Positions 8,437 through 16,976 of a stretch of 64,000 nucleotides of DNA are shown in pieces. The position numbers and the translations under genes are program-made. Every line of letters begins with the position of its first letter. Position 1 is the stretch's first letter. Source of the DNA: an uncultured Pseudomonadota bacterium (lineage in GTDB: Bacteria; Pseudomonadota; Gammaproteobacteria; Burkholderiales; JALYOK01). Location of the stretch: NCBI GenBank assembly GCA_902826775.1, contig CADEHE010000002.1, positions 124,001-188,000 of the forward strand, in the 5' to 3' direction. The notes under the pieces are model-generated. The model made no database searches, was not told the DNA's origin, and saw only the letters and a list, made by a program, of their open reading frames with translations.

Positions 8437-9057
8437 AGTCCGACCTCCAGGCAGCGCCACACCGACCATGCAGTCGCGCGTCACCAGCGCCGCAAGTTCT
8501 TGCTCGCTCATGTGCTCGGTTCCAGCCGGACGCATCGGCAGCACCAGGTAGCGCATATCGGCCGTGCTGTCGTGCACGCGCACGGTGATGTTATCCGGAA
8601 TGCGGGTGCCGAATTCCTCCAGCACCGCGCGCGGCTCGCGCACGGCGCGGCGGCGATAGGCGTGGCTCTTGTACCAGTCCGGCGGCAGGCCAAGCAGCGG
8701 GCGCGGATAACAAGAACACAGGGTACACACGATCAAGTTGTGCACCTCGGGGGTGTTTTCCACCACCACCAAGCGCATCGGCTTGACTTCCAAGCCGAGT
8801 TCTTCGCACGCGGCCGAACCGTCGGCGAGCAAGCGCGCTTTGTAATCTGGATCGACCCAAGCGCGTGCCACGACTTGCGCCCCGCGCGCGGGCGTGCGCG
8901 CATCCATGTCTTCGATCTGGCGGCGCACTTCATCGGCGCTGAGCACTCCTTTTTCGAGGAGCAGTTCGCGCACCGCGACCTCCATCGCTTGGTAGTAGCT
9001 CAAGTGATCGTCGCTATCGGGCGCATGCTCATGCGGGCGGTGATGGTCGTCGGACAT
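8428..9057 (-). CDS. Cobalt-type nitrile hydratase alpha subunit / thiocyanate hydrolase gamma subunit
   Basis: 209 residues. The metal claw VCTLCSC supplies Cys111, Cys114, Ser115 and Cys116; Thr between the first two Cys marks the cobalt rather than the iron type. It is followed by YPRPLLGLPPDWYKS and REPRAVLEEFG, core features of the family. In active enzymes the two later Cys are oxidised and cobalt is bound by backbone amides, giving hydration of nitriles or hydrolysis of thiocyanate. It is the third gene of a tight minus-strand operon whose first two genes are the two halves of a beta subunit, the layout of scnB-scnA-scnC in thiocyanate hydrolase. Confidence 0.88.
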   Translation of the reverse strand: MSDDHHRPHEHAPDSDDHLSYYQAMEVAVRELLLEKGVLSADEVRRQIEDMDARTPARGAQVVARAWVDPDYKARLLADGSAACEELGLEVKPMRLVVVENTPEVHNLIVCTLCSCYPRPLLGLPPDWYKSHAYRRRAVREPRAVLEEFGTRIPDNITVRVHDSTADMRYLVLPMRPAGTEHMSEQELAALVTRDCMVGVALPGGRTNG

Positions 9058-9072
9058 CCGCGGTATCTCTCC

Positions 9073-9369
9073 CTAAGCTGGTTCGAGCCAGTGCTGATAA
9101 ATCTCGATATCCACCGTATCTTGGATCTTGCCTTGGTAGTCGGGCCACACGGTGTTCTGCGCGAAGCGCACGCGATATAGCGGCAGACGCGGCGTGTCCA
9201 TGCGCGCGTAGGCAAGTTCTTCCGGATTGCGGAACGAGCCGCAGACACGCTCGATTTCGCCAACGCAGCCGCGAATGTAGTACGGCGTGCGCACGTGGCC
9301 AATCGGATACCCGCGGCGCACGACCACGCGGTCGCCAGGCTTAAAGCACGCCGCGCTATGCTCGTCCAT
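9073..9369 (-). CDS. Nitrile hydratase beta C-terminal domain / thiocyanate hydrolase alpha subunit
   Basis: 98 residues with FKPGDRVVVR, GHVRTPYYIRGCVGEIERVCG and PLYRVRF, the SH3-like C-terminal half of nitrile hydratase beta. The Arg in GHVRTP corresponds to one of the conserved Arg residues that contact the oxidised Cys of the metal site. The start ATG at 9369 shares one base with the upstream TAA (TAATG), a sign of coupled translation. A longer in-frame extension to 9477 would overlap the previous gene by over 100 bases and was rejected. Confidence 0.85.
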   Translation of the reverse strand: MDEHSAACFKPGDRVVVRRGYPIGHVRTPYYIRGCVGEIERVCGSFRNPEELAYARMDTPRLPLYRVRFAQNTVWPDYQGKIQDTVDIEIYQHWLEPA

Positions 9370-9695
9370 TAGCAGTGATCCTCCTCGCGCGCTTGCACCG
9401 CAGCGATCTTGCGGCCGAGTTCGTCGATGCTGATCACGCCGCGCTGGATCAGCGTATGCGCGATGGAATGAATCCAACGCTCGTAGTAGCTCATCTTGTC
9501 GTAAGCATCCGGGCCGATCGATTCGATGTTCTTGCGCAGCTCGTCGACCGTCATGAGCGGGGCCGGTTTACGATTAGCCAATAGCACCAGCAGCGCGTCG
9601 ACGCGCTTTTCCCAGGGCGCGTAATCGTGCTCGCTCGGCTTGACCGGCTCGGCGGGCAAGCCCCCCATGTCGTGATGCGAGCGAAAGTTGCTCAT
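9369..9695 (-). CDS. Nitrile hydratase beta N-terminal domain / thiocyanate hydrolase beta subunit
   Basis: 108 residues from the ATG at 9695. HHDMGGLPAEPV, PWEKRVDAL and MSYYERWIHS match the helical N-terminal half of nitrile hydratase beta; Arg in YYERW is the other Arg expected near the metal centre. Accessory/activator proteins share this fold, but HDMGG favours a true subunit. It is shorter than the well-studied ScnB (about 157 residues). It is first in the operon, 100 bases from the end of the tetR gene. Confidence 0.82.
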   Translation of the reverse strand: MSNFRSHHDMGGLPAEPVKPSEHDYAPWEKRVDALLVLLANRKPAPLMTVDELRKNIESIGPDAYDKMSYYERWIHSIAHTLIQRGVISIDELGRKIAAVQAREEDHC

Positions 9696-9798
9696 TGTGT
9701 CTATACCTAGCCCAGAACAAACCTGTGACAAAGATCACAAGCGCCCTTCACAGATATGGGGGCACCAGTACCTGGCTGCGACGCTGCTGCGAGTAAGT

Positions 9799-10470
9799 TT
9801 ACGCGATTTTCCGCCGGCGCGAGGCGGCACCCTTGAGCGGACGCGCAAGCGCGCTCAAGCCGAAACCGCGCAGCAGCGCGTCGCACAAACCGGCGGCAAA
9901 AACCATGTCGAGCTTGCCATGCTGACTGAGCAAGCGATACCAAATCGGGCCGAACAGCAAATCGAGCATCAAGTCTATGTCGGTGTCAGCGCGCAGTTCG
10001 CCGCGGACGAGGCCACGCGCGAGGATCTGCCCGACCGATTGGCGACGTTTCAGAATGAACACATCACGCAGCAAACGGTTGAAATCGGCATCGTGCACGC
10101 CGTCCGCCATCAAGCCGCGCATGATCGACCCCGAAGTACGATTCAAGCGCCGAAACGCGCTGCCCAAGAATGTCAGCAAATCCTCGTGCAGCGAGCCGCG
10201 ATCCGGGATCGGCACTTTGGTTTCAACGTGACTGGCGTAAGCTTCCAGCACCAGCTCCGCTTTCGAGCGCCAGCGCCGGTAAATGCTCTGCTTGCCGACC
10301 TTGGCATGGCGCGCCACACCTTCAATGGTCAACGCCCCATAGCCCTCGCGCTCCAGCAAGCTCAGCACGGAATCCAGAATACTCGCGTGGCACAGCTCGC
10401 TGCGCGGACGCCCGCGCGCGTGCTTAGCGGCCGGCTGGCCGGCGCGGGTCTCTAACATGGTGATTGCCAC
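9799..10470 (-). CDS. TetR/AcrR-family repressor
   Basis: 223 residues. An N-terminal helix-turn-helix (ILDSVLSLLEREGYGALTIEGVARHAKVGKQSIYRRW, about residues 30-68) precedes a larger ligand-binding helical domain with a TetR_C_11-like SIMRGLMAD region. The GTG at 10470 is chosen because AGGAAG lies five bases upstream; an ATG at 10458 is the alternative. It diverges from the efflux operon, and two operator-like palindromes lie between them, so it probably represses the pump genes and itself. The inducer is unknown. Confidence 0.88.
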   Translation of the reverse strand: MAITMLETRAGQPAAKHARGRPRSELCHASILDSVLSLLEREGYGALTIEGVARHAKVGKQSIYRRWRSKAELVLEAYASHVETKVPIPDRGSLHEDLLTFLGSAFRRLNRTSGSIMRGLMADGVHDADFNRLLRDVFILKRRQSVGQILARGLVRGELRADTDIDLMLDLLFGPIWYRLLSQHGKLDMVFAAGLCDALLRGFGLSALARPLKGAASRRRKIA

Positions 10471-10520
10471 GGCAACTTCCTCGGAACCACGTCCCCATCC
10501 TCGATTATTTCGCGATTTAC

Positions 10521-10540
10521 AATACGCTACGTCTCGTTTT
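10521..10540. promoter_or_regulatory. TetR operator copy 1 (imperfect)
   Basis: Twenty bases with arms AATACGC and TCGTTTT around TACGTC. It matches the second site at 16 of 20 positions and lies 33 bases (about three helical turns) from it, start to start. Confidence 0.6.
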
Positions 10541-10553
10541 ATACTCGCATTCT

Positions 10554-10573
10554 AATACGAACCGTCTCGTATT
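10554..10573. promoter_or_regulatory. TetR operator copy 2 (perfect palindrome)
   Basis: Arms AATACGA and TCGTATT are exact inverted repeats separated by ACCGTC. It sits between the divergent tetR and RND genes, about 105 bases before the RND start. Size and symmetry are as expected for a TetR dimer. Confidence 0.7.
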
Positions 10574-10677
10574 GAACAGCATCGGCAACACTAAATAGAC
10601 GCACTTTGATTACCTTGACTCAGCCGGCTGCGCGCCACTTCGCCTGGCCGCGCGCCGCCTCGATGGAATAATCCGAT

Positions 10678-13600
10678 ATGTGGATCGTACAACTCGCCCT
10701 GCGCCGGCCGTACACGTTCGTGGTGATGGCGCTGCTCATCCTAATCTTGGGCGTTATGTCGTTCCGCAAAACGCCGACCGACATTTTCCCGGCGATCAAA
10801 ATCCCGGTGGTCGCGCTGGTGTGGCAATACCCCGGCATTCCGCCGCAACAGTTCGAAAAGTACATCACTACCTTCAGCGAGTTCACGCTGTCTTCGGGCA
10901 TCAACGACGTCAAGTCGATCGAATCGCACACCGTTAACGGCGCCTGCATCATTAAGGTGTTCTTCCAGCCGAACGTCGATATCGGCACCGCGCTGTCGCA
11001 GATCACCGCGATTTCGCAGATCATTCTGCGGCGCATGCCTCTCGGCACCACCCCGCCGTTCGTGTTTCGTTACGACGCGTCCAGCGTGCCGGTGCTGCAG
11101 TTGGCGCTCGCAAGCAACAAACTCTCCGAGCAGCAGCTATACGACACCGGCTTGTACAAAGTTCGCACCGCGATTGCGCCGGTGCGCGGCTCGCGCCTGC
11201 CGCTACCCTACGGCGGCAAGCCGCGCCAGATCCAAGTCGACGCCGACCCCTACGCGATGACTGCGAAGGGCGTCACCATGACCGAGATCAACGCAGCGAT
11301 TTCGGCGCAGAACTCCAATTTGCCGACCGGCACAGTCAAGATCGGCGAGAAGGATTACATCGTCGGTCTTAATAGCAACCCCTCCTCCATCGAGGAGATG
11401 AACGACATTCCGATCAAGCAGCAACCGAACGGCTCGTGGGTGTACTTGCGCGATGTCGCCAATGTGCGCGACGGTTTTGGCGTGCAAACCAACGTGGTGC
11501 GCGACGAAGGGCGGCGCTCCGCGTTGCTGACCTTGCTCAAGGCGGGATCGGCTTCGACGCTGGATGTGGTCGACGGACTCAAGAACGCCCTGCCCGGCCT
11601 GCGCGCAGCCAACCCGGATGTCGAATTCAAGGAACTCTTCGACCAGTCGGTGTTCGTGCGCGCCGCCATCGATGGCGTGCTGCTGGAGGGCTTGATCGCC
11701 GCCTGCTTGACCGCGCTCATGATTTTGCTGTTCCTCGGCAGCTGGCGCTCGACCATCATCGTCGCCGTCTCCATCCCGCTCTCCATCCTCACCTCGCTGT
11801 GCGTGATGTACTTGACTGGCGAGACGCTGAACATCATGACGCTCGGCGGGCTGGCGCTGGCGGTCGGCATTTTGGTCGACGACGCCACCGTCGCCGTGGA
11901 AAACATTCACCGTTATGTGGAAATGGGGCATCCGCTTGAGCACGCCATTATCGAGGGCTCACAACAGATCGCCGTGCCGGCCTTCGTCGCCACCCTGGCG
12001 ATCTGTATCGTGTTCGTATCGGTGATTTTCCTGACCGGCCCGGCGCAATTCTTGTTCGTGCCGCTCGCGCTGGCGGTAGTGTATGCGATGCTCGCGTCCT
12101 ACGTGCTGTCACGCACGCTGGTGCCTGTCATGGTCAAGTACCTGCTGCCGAAAGAAATCGCAGATCACGATAAACCCGCATCAAAACTTAACCCGTTCAG
12201 CTTGTTCTACCGCGGCTTCGAGCGCGGCTTCGAAGCGTTCCGCAACGGCTACACCGCGTTGCTCAATTGGGGTTTGCACCACCGCTTGGCCATTTTCGCG
12301 CTGTTCGGCTTGGTCGGATTGGTCAGTTTCGCCATCCTGCCCACCGTCGGCCGCGACTTCTTTCCGCTGGTCGACGCAGGGCAGATCCGCATGCATGTGA
12401 CCGTGCCGCCCGGCACGCGGCTGGAAGAGACCGAGGTGATGTTCGGCCGTGTCGAAAACGCGATTCGCAATATCATTCCGGCCGAAGAGCGCAGCCAAAT
12501 CCTCGACAACATCGGCTTGCCGCAACCGGTCAATATGGCGTTCACCGACACGCCGACCATCAGTTCGTCGGACGGCGAGATTCTCGTTTCGCTCAGCCGC
12601 GAACGCAAACTCGGCACCCGCGAGTACATCGCCAAGTTGCGTGAGGAATTGCCGCGACAGTTCCCCAGCTTCGAGTTCTTCTTCCAACCCGCCGACATCG
12701 TCAATCAGATCTTGAACTTCGGCCTGCCCGCGCCGATAGACGTGCAAATCATCGGCGGCCACAAAGAAGCAGCCAAGTTCGCCAAAGAGATCAAAGACAA
12801 GGTCGCCGCGATCCCCGGCGCCGTTGACGTGCACTTGCACCAAGTCACCAACGCCCCTGCTCTGCAAATTAACATCGACCGCCAACGCTCAGCCGAGTTG
12901 GGCATGACGCAGCGCGAGGTCGCGAACAACGTGCTGACCGCGTTATCTTCGAGTGCCACCATCAACTTTAATCTCTGGCCCGACCCGAAATCCGGCGTGC
13001 AGTACCCGGTGGCAGTCCAGACGCCGCAGTATTTGGTCAGTTCGATTGATCAGGTCATGAGCACCAATCTGCCCGCGCGCGGTCAGGCCGGCGCGCAACT
13101 GCTGTCGAACGTCGCATCCATCGAGCGCCGTGAAACGCCGCTGGTGATCAGTCACATCAATGTGCAACCGACCTTCGACGTATTTGCCAACGTGCAAGGC
13201 ACCGATCTCGGCACCGTGGCAACGGAAGTGAACAGGATCGTGACCGAGTACTGTCCCCCGCCTCCGCGCAAGAGCTGGTTCTCGGCGCTCGCGCCAGCAA
13301 AGAATTGGTTCGCTGCACTGCTTGGCAGCGCGCATGCCGCCGATGAGCCGAAAGCGGCGCCGAAAAAAGATGTCAATCCGATTTGCGCCAACCTGCCGCC
13401 CGGGCTGCGCATCGAAGTGCGCGGTCAGATGGACAGCATGAAAACCGCGTTCACCAATCTCGGCTATGGCATTCTCTTTGCCGCCATGCTGGTGTACTTT
13501 ATCATGGTGGTGAACTTCCAGTCGTGGACCGATCCGTTCATCATCATCACCGCCCTGCCCGGCGCCCTGTGCGGCATCGTCTGGATCTTATTCTTAACCG

Positions 13601-14007
13601 GCACCACTTTCAGCGTGCCTTCGCTCATGGGCACAATTATGAGCGTGGGCGTGGCCACGGCGAACAGCATCTTGATCGTTTCGTTCGCCAACGAACAGCT
13701 CAAATCCGGCAAGAGCGCCTTCGAAGCCGCACTCGCCGCGGGCTACACTCGGCTGCGCCCGGTCTTGATGACCGCCGCGGCAATGATCATCGGCATGGTG
13801 CCGATGGCGCTCGGCATGGGCGAAGGCGGCGAGCAGAATGCGCCGCTCGGCCGCGCTGTCATCGGCGGCCTGATCTTCGCAACGGTCTCCACGCTACTGT
13901 TCGTGCCGGTCGTCTACTCATTCATTCACGGGCGCCGTCAACGCGCGCCAGAGGGCATCATTCCGGCGGGCCTCGTGAACGCTCAACTCGCGTTAGATAA
14001 GAACTAA
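10678..14007 (+). CDS. RND-family multidrug efflux inner-membrane pump
   Basis: 1109 residues, longer than the usual 1030-1050. One membrane helix at the N-terminus, two periplasmic porter loops and clusters of helices near 335-500 and at the C-terminus are evident. Asp401-Asp402 in GILVDDATVAVENI are the proton-relay pair. The extra length is mainly a Pro/Ala/Lys-rich insertion between Cys859 and Cys903 in the second periplasmic loop. It is the first gene of the operon and would form a tripartite pump with the next two products. Substrates cannot be inferred. Confidence 0.92.
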   Translation: MWIVQLALRRPYTFVVMALLILILGVMSFRKTPTDIFPAIKIPVVALVWQYPGIPPQQFEKYITTFSEFTLSSGINDVKSIESHTVNGACIIKVFFQPNVDIGTALSQITAISQIILRRMPLGTTPPFVFRYDASSVPVLQLALASNKLSEQQLYDTGLYKVRTAIAPVRGSRLPLPYGGKPRQIQVDADPYAMTAKGVTMTEINAAISAQNSNLPTGTVKIGEKDYIVGLNSNPSSIEEMNDIPIKQQPNGSWVYLRDVANVRDGFGVQTNVVRDEGRRSALLTLLKAGSASTLDVVDGLKNALPGLRAANPDVEFKELFDQSVFVRAAIDGVLLEGLIAACLTALMILLFLGSWRSTIIVAVSIPLSILTSLCVMYLTGETLNIMTLGGLALAVGILVDDATVAVENIHRYVEMGHPLEHAIIEGSQQIAVPAFVATLAICIVFVSVIFLTGPAQFLFVPLALAVVYAMLASYVLSRTLVPVMVKYLLPKEIADHDKPASKLNPFSLFYRGFERGFEAFRNGYTALLNWGLHHRLAIFALFGLVGLVSFAILPTVGRDFFPLVDAGQIRMHVTVPPGTRLEETEVMFGRVENAIRNIIPAEERSQILDNIGLPQPVNMAFTDTPTISSSDGEILVSLSRERKLGTREYIAKLREELPRQFPSFEFFFQPADIVNQILNFGLPAPIDVQIIGGHKEAAKFAKEIKDKVAAIPGAVDVHLHQVTNAPALQINIDRQRSAELGMTQREVANNVLTALSSSATINFNLWPDPKSGVQYPVAVQTPQYLVSSIDQVMSTNLPARGQAGAQLLSNVASIERRETPLVISHINVQPTFDVFANVQGTDLGTVATEVNRIVTEYCPPPPRKSWFSALAPAKNWFAALLGSAHAADEPKAAPKKDVNPICANLPPGLRIEVRGQMDSMKTAFTNLGYGILFAAMLVYFIMVVNFQSWTDPFIIITALPGALCGIVWILFLTGTTFSVPSLMGTIMSVGVATANSILIVSFANEQLKSGKSAFEAALAAGYTRLRPVLMTAAAMIIGMVPMALGMGEGGEQNAPLGRAVIGGLIFATVSTLLFVPVVYSFIHGRRQRAPEGIIPAGLVNAQLALDKN

Positions 14008-14019
14008 AGGTACCTCACC

Positions 14020-15285
14020 ATGCAGAATTCATCTTCTCCTTCAGCACCGGCGCCAGCGACGCGCCGCAACCCGCTTTCTGCCATCATCGCAGTCGCGGTC
14101 GGCGCCGCTGCCATCGGGGCCTTCTATGTGTGGGACGTGATGCCGCGTCTGGACGCCAAGAAAGCGATGGCGCAAACGGCCAAAGACACGCGCCCGAACG
14201 TCGTCGTCGTGGCGGCGCAACGCGGCAAAGCCAATACCGAGTTGAGCCTGCCCGGCACATTGCTGCCGATCCAGGAAACGCCGATCTACGCCCGCACCAA
14301 CGGCTATGTCAGAAATTGGCACGCCGACATCGGCAGCAAAGTGAGCGCAGGTCAACTTCTGGCGGAGATCGATACGCCGGAACTCGACCGCGAACTCAAG
14401 CAAGCCGCCGCGAAAGTGCAGCAAGCGCAAGCTAATATGAGGATCGCCAAATCCACCGCCGACCGCTGGCAGTCCTTACTCGCGCAAGGCGCAGTCTCGC
14501 GCCAGGCGGTCGACGAAAAAGCCAGCGTCTACGAAGCGCAGCGTGCCGACCTTGCCGCGGAGCAAGCCAATGTATCGCGCCTGCGAGAGCTCAAGTCTTT
14601 TCAGCGCGTCACGGCACCCTTCAGCGGCATCATCACCAGCCGTCAAATCGAGATCGGGCAATTGATTGCCTCAGGGAGCACCGACGCCGATCGTTGGCTG
14701 TTCAAGCTCGCCAAGACCGACACGCTGCGCATGTACGTGAGCGTGCCGCAAAACTATGTGCGCATGGTGCAGCCGAACGTGCCGGTTGCGGTGACCCTGC
14801 GCGAGTTCCAGGGCAAGACCTTCGACGCCAAGATCATGCGCACGGCCGGGGCACTCGATGCACAATCGAAAACGCTCACGACCGAAGTGCACGTTCCCAA
14901 TGCGGACGGCGCACTCCTCGCCGGCATGTATGCGCAAGTCAAATTCTCGCTTACGCAGACCGAACCGAGCATCCTGATTCCCGCCAACACGTTGATCGTG
15001 CGCGCGGACGGTCCGCAAGTCGCAGCGGTAGCTGACGATGTGGTGCAGATGCGCAAAGTTGGCATCGGGCGCGACCTCGGCACGCAACTGGAAGTGCTTA
15101 CCGGGCTCAATGAGAACGAGTTAATCGTCACCAATCCCACCGATGTTATGCGCGATGGGCTGGCTGTCAAAGCGACTCTGGCACCCCCGCCCGATAAACC
15201 CGGCGAAAAACCAGCCGAGAAAGCTGTGCCCAAAGCGCAAGCGCCCGCAGCGAGCCCCAATCAAGTCGCCGGGAAAGTGAAATAG
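14020..15285 (+). CDS. RND periplasmic adaptor (membrane fusion protein)
   Basis: 421 residues. One N-terminal membrane anchor (about 20-40), a lipoyl-like half-motif PIYARTNGYVRNWHADIGSKVSAGQLLAEIDTP, a coiled-coil hairpin (about 125-190), the second lipoyl half (FQRVTAPFSGIITSRQIEIG), beta-barrel and membrane-proximal domains, then a Pro/Ala/Lys-rich tail. It links the pump to the outer-membrane channel. The start lies 12 bases after the pump stop with AAAGG upstream. Confidence 0.92.
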   Translation: MQNSSSPSAPAPATRRNPLSAIIAVAVGAAAIGAFYVWDVMPRLDAKKAMAQTAKDTRPNVVVVAAQRGKANTELSLPGTLLPIQETPIYARTNGYVRNWHADIGSKVSAGQLLAEIDTPELDRELKQAAAKVQQAQANMRIAKSTADRWQSLLAQGAVSRQAVDEKASVYEAQRADLAAEQANVSRLRELKSFQRVTAPFSGIITSRQIEIGQLIASGSTDADRWLFKLAKTDTLRMYVSVPQNYVRMVQPNVPVAVTLREFQGKTFDAKIMRTAGALDAQSKTLTTEVHVPNADGALLAGMYAQVKFSLTQTEPSILIPANTLIVRADGPQVAAVADDVVQMRKVGIGRDLGTQLEVLTGLNENELIVTNPTDVMRDGLAVKATLAPPPDKPGEKPAEKAVPKAQAPAASPNQVAGKVK

Positions 15286-15524
15286 GCTCACCCGCTGGCT
15301 AGCGCCAAATACTGCCGGCTGTCGTACCGCTTCGCGTCTCGCGCGTTAGTCAAGAAGCCGGATGAGCGCGGCAGTTGCAGGCTGGCAAGACCCCTCCCGC
15401 TACGGCCCAATCTGCTTGGCCGCGGCGCTTTTGCGCGGCCAAGCTGCAAAGAAAGCGGGCGCAAGCTGAAAGGCGATCGCAAGCATGATAGGCTCTAAGC
15501 GTAAGAGACTTCTTGAAGGGATCT
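15286..15524. other. Intra-operon gap with a strong stem-loop
   Basis: 239 bases between the adaptor and channel genes, with no supported gene. It contains a perfect 11-base inverted repeat, GCTTGGCCGCG (15414-15424) against CGCGGCCAAGC (15434-15444), with a nine-base loop and no T-run. It may stabilise the upstream mRNA or attenuate expression of the downstream genes. Confidence 0.5.
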
Positions 15525-16967
15525 ATGTGTCGGTGTCTGTGCGTCTTTTCGAAGAACTGTGCCCGTACATCTCGCTGGCTAGCGCTCACGGGTATCTTGG
15601 CACTCGCCGGTTGTGCCAGCGTACCCACACCTGACGCTTCGCTGCCCGCCACCCCGATCCCTGCGAACTGGTCCGCACCTTCCACCGCCGCGCAGCTGGG
15701 CAAAAGCCCGACGGCGCTGGCGTCATGGTGGCGCCGCTTTAATGATTCGCAATTGTCGTATCTCGTCGCCAAAGCGCTCCAGGTCAATACCGATGTTCGC
15801 ACCGCGCGAGCCGTGCTGCAGCAAGCGCGCGCGCTGCGTGAAGTGGCGGCGGCGGGCCTAGGCTTGAGCGTAAGCGGATCGGCTTCGGCACAGCGCAGCA
15901 AGTCGGGGCGCAATGACGCTTCGAACAGTTTCGCCGCGGGTTTCGATGCCAGTTGGGAACCCGATGTCTTCGGTGGCAAGCGCAGCGCATTGGACGCCGC
16001 CGAGGCCGACGCGCGCGTGGCCGAGACCAACCTGGCGAACGTGCGCGTGTCACTCGCCGCCGAAGTCGCTGTGACCTACATCGATCTGCGCGGCTTGCAG
16101 GCGCGCCTGGCGATTGCGCGCAACAATCTCGCCGCGCAACTTGAAACGCTGCAAATCGCGCGCTGGCGCGCGCAAGCGGGACTGGCTTCCTCCCTTGATG
16201 TGGAACAGGCGCTCGCCGCCAGCGAACAGACGCGCGCGCAGATACCGGCACTGGAAGTCAGCCTGGCGCAGGCGCTCAGCAGTCTGTCGGTTCTGATCGG
16301 GCAGGCCCCCGGCGCGTTGCAAAATCTGCTCGCCACACGGCCGGTGCCGCTGCCCCGAAATAATCTCGCGCTGGATTTTCCTGCGGCGACGCTGCGCCAG
16401 CGCCCGGACGTGCGCGTCGCCGAGCAACGCATCAGCGCCGCTTTGGCGCGCGTGGCGCAGACCGACGCAGCACGCTACCCGAGTTTTCAGATCAGCGGCT
16501 CACTCGGCGTGCGCGCGTTAACGTTGAGCGCGCTCGGCGGCGGCGCAGCGGCAGCCAACTCGCTGCTGGCCGGTATCTCCGTGCCGCTATTCGACGCTGG
16601 CGCCGCCCGGGCACGCGTGCGCGCGCAGGAAGCGGTGCTCGAACAAGAGCGCATCAACTATCAAGCGGTGGTGCTCGCCGCGCTGAAAGATGTCGAAGAC
16701 GCTTTGGTGGCGCTGCAAGGCGATCGCGAACGGCTGGCGCGCCTCGAAGGCGCGGCAGCGGCTGCCGCCAACGCAGAGTTGATCGCGCGCCAGCGCTACG
16801 CCAGCGGCTTGATCGATTTCCGCGCCGTGCTCGATACTCAGCGAACTTTGCTGGCGACACAGGACGGCGTAGAGAGCACGCGCGCCGGCCTGAGCGCCGA
16901 TCATGTGCGCTTGTACAAAGCGCTGGGCGGCGGCTGGTCCGCCAGCACCTCGACTCGACTCCCGTAG
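15525..16967 (+). CDS. Outer-membrane efflux lipoprotein, NodT/TolC family
   Basis: 480 residues from the ATG at 15525, which has GAAGGG four bases upstream; an in-frame TTG at 15513 is less likely. A lipobox LALAGC predicts lipid attachment at the Cys. Two repeats of the outer-membrane-factor fold follow, with long helices and the SWWRRFNDSQL motif found near the start of NodT-type proteins. It forms the exit duct for the RND pump and, being in the same operon, perhaps for the MacAB-like exporter too. Confidence 0.9.
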   Translation: MCRCLCVFSKNCARTSRWLALTGILALAGCASVPTPDASLPATPIPANWSAPSTAAQLGKSPTALASWWRRFNDSQLSYLVAKALQVNTDVRTARAVLQQARALREVAAAGLGLSVSGSASAQRSKSGRNDASNSFAAGFDASWEPDVFGGKRSALDAAEADARVAETNLANVRVSLAAEVAVTYIDLRGLQARLAIARNNLAAQLETLQIARWRAQAGLASSLDVEQALAASEQTRAQIPALEVSLAQALSSLSVLIGQAPGALQNLLATRPVPLPRNNLALDFPAATLRQRPDVRVAEQRISAALARVAQTDAARYPSFQISGSLGVRALTLSALGGGAAAANSLLAGISVPLFDAGAARARVRAQEAVLEQERINYQAVVLAALKDVEDALVALQGDRERLARLEGAAAAAANAELIARQRYASGLIDFRAVLDTQRTLLATQDGVESTRAGLSADHVRLYKALGGGWSASTSTRLP

Positions 16968-16976
16968 CGACACGTC

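Noticed and set aside
9370-9477. N-terminal extension of the beta C-terminal subunit
   Set aside because: It lies wholly inside the preceding subunit gene, and the TAATG junction gives a natural start.
12181-12885. Long minus-strand frame within the RND pump gene, and many similar frames elsewhere
   Set aside because: High GC content gives long open antisense frames; none has recognisable domains or ribosome sites, and all lie over well-supported genes.
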